From positions 620,001-684,000 of the forward strand of contig NZ_CP132911.1 in NCBI RefSeq assembly GCF_036320485.1: 64,000 nt of DNA. The letters run 5' to 3'. Position numbers and translations under genes: made by a program. This document shows, piece by piece, positions 57,152 through 64,000 of this stretch. Source of the DNA: Dyella sp. A6. Its GTDB lineage: Bacteria > Pseudomonadota > Gammaproteobacteria > Xanthomonadales > Rhodanobacteraceae. Numbering within the stretch: the stretch's first letter is position 1; every line of letters starts with the position of its first letter. The notes beneath the pieces were generated by a model. That model worked only from the letters and a program-made list of their open reading frames with translations. It searched no databases and was not told where the DNA came from.

Positions 57152-57480
57152 TCGGTCGTCTCCTGGTCGGCGGCAGGCCGGTTACACGGTGATCCGCCCT
57201 AGGCTAGGCCGCATCGCGGTGCAGCAACCAGCACCTGCATACGTATTCATGACCGGAGACGAATATCGCCGGTTATAGCGAGTGGCCTCGCAAAGATCCA
57301 TGGCTGCCGATGGCGCGGGCATGCGGCGCGGCCGGCCCGTACCTGCCTGCCCGACACGGTCGCCGAAGAACCCGGGTCTTGACAGATCCACGTCAATAAG
57401 CGTGCTTGAATCGTTGGCTACAGTCCGCATTTCAACGGACAGTGGCGGCCATGCCGCCAAATCTTTTGCGGGGACTAACG
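57152..57480. other. Divergent promoter region of the sugar transporter and clpB
   Basis: A 329-base gap. The right part carries a heat-shock promoter for clpB (57405-57432). The left part should hold the transporter promoter, but I saw no clear LacI-type operator. No open frame with a ribosome-binding site is present. Confidence 0.5.
57405..57432 (+). promoter_or_regulatory. Sigma-32 heat-shock promoter of clpB
   Basis: CTTGAA (57405-57410), a 14-base spacer, then CCGCATTT (57425-57432). This is close to the sigma-32 consensus CTTGAA-N13/14-CCCCATNT. It lies 48 bases before the clpB start codon. Confidence 0.88.
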
Positions 57481-60075
57481 ATGCGAATGGACAAACTCAC
57501 CTCGCGTTTCCAGCAGGCGCTGGCGGACGCGCAGTCGCTGGCCGTGGGTCGCGACAACAACATGCTGGAACCGGTCCATGTGATGGCCGCGCTGCTGGCC
57601 CAGCAGGGTGGTTCGACCGCGCCACTGCTGGCGCAGGCGAAGGTCAACGTGCCGATGCTGCAGCAGCGGATCAACGAGCAACTGGATCGCCTGCCGCGGG
57701 TCAGTGGCCAGGAAGGCAACATCAACCTGGGCAACGACCTCAGCCGTTTGTTGAACCTCACCGACAAGCTGGCTCAGCAGCGCGGCGACCAGTTCATCGC
57801 CAGCGAGCTGTTCGTGCTGGCGGCGCTGGAGGACAAGGGCGAGCTGGGCCAGGCCCTGAAAGCCGCCGGTGCCACCAAGGCACAGCTGGAGGCAGCGATC
57901 GACAAGGTTCGCGGCGGCGAAAAGGTGCAGAGCGAGAACGCCGAGGACCAGCGCCAGGCGCTGGAGAAATACTGCGTCGACCTGACCGCGCGCGCCGAGT
58001 CGGGCAAGCTCGACCCAGTGATCGGCCGTGACGAGGAGATCCGCCGTACCATCCAGGTGCTGCAGCGGCGTACCAAGAACAATCCGGTGCTGATCGGTGA
58101 GCCGGGCGTGGGCAAGACTGCCATCGTCGAGGGCCTCGCCCAGCGCATCGTCAAGGGCGAAGTGCCCGAAGGCCTGCGCGATCGTCGCGTGCTGGCGCTG
58201 GACATGGGCGCGCTGATCGCCGGTGCCAAGTTCCGCGGCGAATTCGAGGAGCGCCTGAAGGCGGTGCTTAACGACCTGGCCAAGAACGAGGGCCAGATCA
58301 TCCTGTTCATCGACGAGCTGCACACCATGGTCGGTGCCGGCAAGGCGGATGGCGCGATGGATGCCGGCAACATGCTCAAGCCCGCGCTGGCACGAGGCGA
58401 GCTGCACTGCATCGGCGCCACCACGCTGGACGAGTACCGCCAGTACATCGAAAAGGACGCCGCACTGGAGCGCCGCTTCCAGAAGGTGTTCGTGGGCGAG
58501 CCCTCGGTGGAGGACACCATCGCGATCCTGCGCGGGCTGAAAGAGCGCTACGCGGTACATCATGGCGTGGAGATCACCGACCCGGCCATCGTCGCCGCCG
58601 CCACGCTGTCCAACCGCTACATCGCCGACCGCCAGCTGCCGGACAAGGCGATCGACCTGATGGACGAAGCCGCGTCGCGCATCCGCATGGAGATCGATTC
58701 TAAGCCGGAAGAGCTGGACCGGCTCGAGCGTCGGTTGATCCAGCTGAAGATCCAGCGCGAGATGCTGAAGAAGGAAACCGACGAGGCATCCCGGAAGCGC
58801 CTGGCTGATCTGGAGGCCGACATCGAGAAGCTGGAGCGCGAGTTTTCCGACCTCAACGAGATCTGGAAGTCGGAGAAGGCTGCCCTGCAGGGCGCGACCA
58901 AGATCAAGGAGCAGATCGAGCAGGTGCGTCAGGAGCTGGAGTCCGCACAGCGTCGCCAGGACTACGCCAAGATGAGCGAGCTCCAGTACGGCAGGTTGCC
59001 GGAGCTGGAAAAGCAGCTGGTCGCGGCGCAGGCGGCCGAGCAGACCGGCGACTTCAAGCTGGTGCAGACCAGGGTCACCGCCGAGGAGATCGCCGAGGTG
59101 GTCTCGCGCTGGACCGGCATTCCGGTCAGCAAGATGCTGGAAGGCGAGCGCGAGAAGCTGCTGCACATGGAAGACGAGCTGCACAAGCGCGTGGTGGGTC
59201 AGGACGAGGCCGTGAAGGCGGTTTCCGACGCGATCCGCCGTTCGCGCGCGGGCCTGTCCGATCCGAACCGGCCGAACGGTTCGTTCCTGTTCCTTGGCCC
59301 CACCGGTGTCGGCAAGACCGAGCTGTGCAAGGCGCTGGCCGAGTTCATGTTCGACACCACCGATGCGATGGTGCGCATCGACATGAGCGAGTTCATGGAA
59401 AAGCATTCGGTGAGCCGGCTGGTCGGCGCACCTCCGGGGTACGTGGGCTACGAGGAAGGCGGCTACCTGACCGAGGCGGTTCGTCGCCGGCCGTACAGCG
59501 TAATCCTGCTGGACGAGGTGGAGAAGGCGCACCCGGACGTCTTCAACATCCTGCTGCAGGTGCTGGACGACGGTCGTCTGACCGACGGCCAGGGGCGCAC
59601 CGTGGACTTCCGCAACACCGTGGTGGTGATGACGTCCAACCTTGGCTCCAACCTGATCCAGGACATGGCTGGCGACAGTGGCGACAGCGAGGCCGAGTAC
59701 ACCAAGATGAAGGCCTCGGTGCTGGGTGTGGTGCAGAACCACTTCCGGCCCGAGTTCATCAACCGGCTGGACGAGCTGGTGGTGTTCCGTCCGCTGGACA
59801 AGGCGCAGATCCGCGCCATTGCGAAGATCCAGCTGGCCTACCTGGAGAAGCGGCTGGCCGAGCGCGAGCTGAAGCTGGAGGTGGGCGACGATGCGTTGAC
59901 CCTGCTGGGCAACGTGGGCTTCGACCCGGTGTACGGCGCACGGCCGCTGAAGCGGGCGATCCAGCAGCAGCTGGAAAATCCGCTGGCGAAGCAGATTCTG
60001 GAAGGACGCTTCGCGCCGGGCCATACCATCGTGGTGGGCGCCGACGGCGGACAGCTGGTATTCCGCATGCACTGA
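57481..60075 (+). CDS. clpB: ATP-dependent disaggregase ClpB
   Basis: An 864-residue AAA+ chaperone that with DnaK dissolves protein aggregates. It has the N-domain (to about residue 145), first AAA+ module with Walker A GEPGVGKT (206-213), a long coiled-coil middle domain (about 410-525), second AAA+ module with Walker A GPTGVGKT (606-613), pore loop [13 protein letters not shown] and the C-terminal domain. There is no ClpP-binding loop. The ATG at 57481 has GGGGA upstream, or the ATG two codons later may be used. A sigma-32 promoter drives it. Confidence 0.98.
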   Translation: MRMDKLTSRFQQALADAQSLAVGRDNNMLEPVHVMAALLAQQGGSTAPLLAQAKVNVPMLQQRINEQLDRLPRVSGQEGNINLGNDLSRLLNLTDKLAQQRGDQFIASELFVLAALEDKGELGQALKAAGATKAQLEAAIDKVRGGEKVQSENAEDQRQALEKYCVDLTARAESGKLDPVIGRDEEIRRTIQVLQRRTKNNPVLIGEPGVGKTAIVEGLAQRIVKGEVPEGLRDRRVLALDMGALIAGAKFRGEFEERLKAVLNDLAKNEGQIILFIDELHTMVGAGKADGAMDAGNMLKPALARGELHCIGATTLDEYRQYIEKDAALERRFQKVFVGEPSVEDTIAILRGLKERYAVHHGVEITDPAIVAAATLSNRYIADRQLPDKAIDLMDEAASRIRMEIDSKPEELDRLERRLIQLKIQREMLKKETDEASRKRLADLEADIEKLEREFSDLNEIWKSEKAALQGATKIKEQIEQVRQELESAQRRQDYAKMSELQYGRLPELEKQLVAAQAAEQTGDFKLVQTRVTAEEIAEVVSRWTGIPVSKMLEGEREKLLHMEDELHKRVVGQDEAVKAVSDAIRRSRAGLSDPNRPNGSFLFLGPTGVGKTELCKALAEFMFDTTDAMVRIDMSEFMEKHSVSRLVGAPPGYVGYEEGGYLTEAVRRRPYSVILLDEVEKAHPDVFNILLQVLDDGRLTDGQGRTVDFRNTVVVMTSNLGSNLIQDMAGDSGDSEAEYTKMKASVLGVVQNHFRPEFINRLDELVVFRPLDKAQIRAIAKIQLAYLEKRLAERELKLEVGDDALTLLGNVGFDPVYGARPLKRAIQQQLENPLAKQILEGRFAPGHTIVVGADGGQLVFRMH

Positions 60076-60114
60076 AGGGCGGCGCGCCTGGCGCGCTCCG
60101 GTCCCTGACACGGC

Positions 60115-60146
60115 AACGGCCGGCCCGATCGCTCGGGCCGGCCGTT
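60115..60146 (+). terminator. Terminator after clpB
   Basis: A 14-bp near-perfect stem (AACGGCCGGCCCGA/TCGGGCCGGCCGTT) followed by GTGTTTC, 40 bases after the clpB stop. The stem is very strong but the T-run short. Confidence 0.75.
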
Positions 60147-60162
60147 GTGTTTCAGCCTTGCA

Positions 60163-61944
60163 TCAGTAGCCGGCGGCCAGGCCGGCGGGGCGGCGACGGT
60201 CGTTGGCACCTTCGAGCATGCCGGTCTTCGGGTTGACCAGGATGGCCTCATCGGCACCCCAGGAACGCACCTGCTTGAAGGTGTATCCCATGGCCTCCAG
60301 CTGCTTCTGCGCGGCGGACGACAGCAGCCCGGGCTCGACGAAGACCTGGTCCGGATACCACTGCTCGTGCAGGCGCGGCGCGTCCACGGCCTGCTGCACG
60401 TTCATGCCGAACTCGGCCACGTTGAGGAAGCTTTCCAGCGTGGTCGAGATGATGGTCGAGCCACCGGGACTGCCGGTCACCATGTACAGCTTGTGATGCG
60501 GACCACGCAGCACCAGGCTGGGCGACATCGAGCTCAGCGGCCGCTTGCCGGGTTCGATCTGGTTGATCTTGCCCTGCACCAGACCGAACGAGTTGGGCAC
60601 GCCCGGCTTGGAGGTGAAGTCGTCCATCTCGTTGTTGAGGAAGAAGCCAGTGTTGCCGGCAATCTGCCCGACGCCGAACAGGTAGTTGATGGTGTAGGTG
60701 ATGCTGACCGCATTGCCGCGACGGTCGACGATGGAGAACTGGGTGGTGTTGGTGCCTTCCACCGCACCCAGGCTACCCTTGATCTCGGACGACGGCGTGG
60801 CCTTGTCCGGCTGGATGGTGGCGCGCATCTTGGCCACGTGTTCCGGGGCCAGCAGCTTGTCGATCGGGTTGTGCACGAAAGCGGGATCGCCGAGGTAGGT
60901 ATTGCGGTCGGCAAAGGCACGCCGTTCGGCCTCGACCATGTAGTGCACGCTCTTGACCGAACCGTAGCCCCACTTCGACAGCGGGTACGGCTTGAGGATC
61001 TGCAGCACCTGGCAGATGGTGGTGCCGCCTGAGCTGGGTGGCGGTGCGGACACGTAGGTGTAGCCGTGATACTCGCAGGTGATCGGCTTGTCCCATTTCA
61101 CCGTGTAGTCGGCAAAGTCCTTCAGCGACAGGATGCCGCCGTTCTTGTCGCTGGCGGCGACGATCTGCCGGGCGATGGGGCCGTCGTAGAAGGCGCGCGT
61201 ACCGTCCTTCGAGATCAGCGCCAGGGTCTTGGCCAGCTGCGGCTGGCGCAGGCGGTCGCCGGGCACGTAGGGCTTGCCGTGGTTGAGGAAGATCGCGGCG
61301 ACGTTCGGGTACTTGGCGAAGTCCTTCACGCGCTCGTTGAGGATGTTGACGTCCCCCTGTTCCAGCACATAGCCGTCACGGGCGAGCTTGATCGCGGGCG
61401 CCATCACCTTGCTGAGCGGCATCGTGCCGTAGGTCTTCAGCGCGGTATCCAGGCCCATCACCGTGCCCGGCACGCCGATGCCGAGATAGGTGCCGGTGCT
61501 CTTGCCCGGGATCACGTTGCCCTTGGCGTCCTGGTACATGCTTGGAGATGCCTTCAGCGGCGCCTTCTCGCGGAAATCGAGGAAGACGTTCTTGCCGTCG
61601 GCCAGGTGCAGCACCATGAAGCCGCCGCCGCCGATGTTGCCGCAGCAGGGGTGCACCACGGCCAGTGCGTAGCCTACGGCCACGGCGGCATCGACCGCAT
61701 TGCCGCCCTGCTTGAGGATGTCCACACCGACCTGGGTGGCCAGGTGCTGCGCGGTGACTACCATGCCGTGCTTCGCCGTGACCGGTTTGACGCCGGCCAG
61801 GGCCGCCATGGTGGTGCCATGGGCGGTGGCATCGAGTGCTTGCTGGGGAATGGACGATGACGCTGCCTTCTGCGGCGCGGCTTGCACGTAGGGTGCTGCC
61901 GCCAGCAGGGTCAGGGCCGCCCATGCGAGAAATGTCTTTTGCAT
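60163..61944 (-). CDS. ggt: Gamma-glutamyltranspeptidase
   Basis: A 593-residue periplasmic Ntn hydrolase with a signal peptide (cleavage near VQA-APQ). The precursor is cut before the nucleophile Thr400 in GTNTTQFSIVD to give the two subunits. The gamma-glutamyl site PLSSMSPS and the SGGTT/GGST oxyanion segments (TGSPGGSTIISTT) are present. It hydrolyses glutathione and other gamma-glutamyl compounds, returning cysteinyl-glycine and glutamate. A 30-base palindrome lies between it and the upstream TonB receptor gene. Confidence 0.97.
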   Translation of the reverse strand: MQKTFLAWAALTLLAAAPYVQAAPQKAASSSIPQQALDATAHGTTMAALAGVKPVTAKHGMVVTAQHLATQVGVDILKQGGNAVDAAVAVGYALAVVHPCCGNIGGGGFMVLHLADGKNVFLDFREKAPLKASPSMYQDAKGNVIPGKSTGTYLGIGVPGTVMGLDTALKTYGTMPLSKVMAPAIKLARDGYVLEQGDVNILNERVKDFAKYPNVAAIFLNHGKPYVPGDRLRQPQLAKTLALISKDGTRAFYDGPIARQIVAASDKNGGILSLKDFADYTVKWDKPITCEYHGYTYVSAPPPSSGGTTICQVLQILKPYPLSKWGYGSVKSVHYMVEAERRAFADRNTYLGDPAFVHNPIDKLLAPEHVAKMRATIQPDKATPSSEIKGSLGAVEGTNTTQFSIVDRRGNAVSITYTINYLFGVGQIAGNTGFFLNNEMDDFTSKPGVPNSFGLVQGKINQIEPGKRPLSSMSPSLVLRGPHHKLYMVTGSPGGSTIISTTLESFLNVAEFGMNVQQAVDAPRLHEQWYPDQVFVEPGLLSSAAQKQLEAMGYTFKQVRSWGADEAILVNPKTGMLEGANDRRRPAGLAAGY

Positions 61945-62007
61945 GTGTCCTGCCTTGGGGGTTGTTCGGGGGTGACGCGCGATTGTCTATGCGCGTTGCC
62001 GTGTCCA

Positions 62008-62037
62008 TGGGAGCGTCCGCGTACGCGGACGCTCCCA
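62008..62037. repeat. Perfect 30-bp palindrome (REP-like) between ggt and the TonB receptor
   Basis: TGGGAGCGTCCGCGT followed by its exact reverse complement, so it can form a 15-bp hairpin or cruciform. On the minus strand it begins 20 bases after the receptor stop, where it could stabilise or end the transcript, but no T-run follows. The CGCTCCCACG end is shared with the inverted repeat near 17515. Confidence 0.85.
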
Positions 62038-62057
62038 CGATGCTCGTTGGCGAGCGT

Positions 62058-64000
<1,943 letters not shown>

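Noticed and set aside
57475..60111. 878-codon open frame antisense to clpB
   Set aside because: ClpB is unmistakable on the plus strand; the antisense frame is His/Gln/Leu-rich shadow sequence without domains.

Overview
The window is high-GC DNA, densely packed with genes, and looks like a chromosomal segment of a gammaproteobacterium of the order Xanthomonadales, most likely family Rhodanobacteraceae (Dyella, Rhodanobacter, Frateuria, Luteibacter relatives). The basis is gene content: a Tad locus next to a trimeric autotransporter, a tandem of POT transporters, a homogentisate pathway, a Xanthomonas-like set of glycolytic and pentose-phosphate genes, and a TonB receptor. No rRNA, tRNA, CRISPR array, phage or intact insertion sequence was seen. 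The genus is inference.

Bases 1-17.4k form a surface-attachment region. A minus-strand Tad/Flp pilus operon (flp, cpaA, tadE, cpaB, cpaC, cpaE, cpaF, tadB, tadC, tadD and a truncated exported protein) is tightly packed, with many ATGA stop/start overlaps. It is separated by a 606-base spacer, holding a perfect CRP/Clp-type palindrome, from a divergent AraC-family regulator. Next come a 1772-residue trimeric autotransporter adhesin, with about ten 42-residue repeats ahead of its YadA head and stalk, and a BamE+OmpA lipoprotein that matches the TpgA partner architecture.

Bases 17.4k-36.2k are metabolic. They hold a VOC protein, a large Tricorn-like S41 protease, an E1alpha-E1beta-E2 2-oxoacid dehydrogenase operon, and tryptophan 2,3-dioxygenase divergent from it. 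Two POT peptide transporters follow, the first without the ExxER proton motif. Tyrosine catabolism comes next: a MarR regulator divergent from hpd, a DUF559 gene remnant, hmgA and a fumarylacetoacetase. After these are thiol peroxidase, a group III truncated haemoglobin and gap.

Bases 36.2k-43.3k look like one sulfide/persulfide-type regulon under a BigR-like ArsR repressor with the expected cysteine pair. Three transcription units (DUF442 phosphatase-like; metallo-beta-lactamase persulfide dioxygenase-like; DUF2892-RND adaptor-RND pump-OsmC) and the regulator itself flank two copies of a closely matching AT-rich operator, each overlapping the -10 of a TTGACT promoter. This is the most system-like finding in the window.

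Bases 43.3k-64k carry an S1/P1 nuclease, pyruvate kinase, a TonB-C-like protein, class I aldolase, two tandem small outer-membrane beta-barrels, transketolase, two small membrane proteins, purC, cytochrome c, a DjlA-like co-chaperone, rpe, an SLC45/GPH-type sugar transporter, clpB behind a clear sigma-32 promoter, gamma-glutamyltranspeptidase and a TonB-dependent receptor cut off at the right edge. Many units end in recognisable rho-independent terminators.
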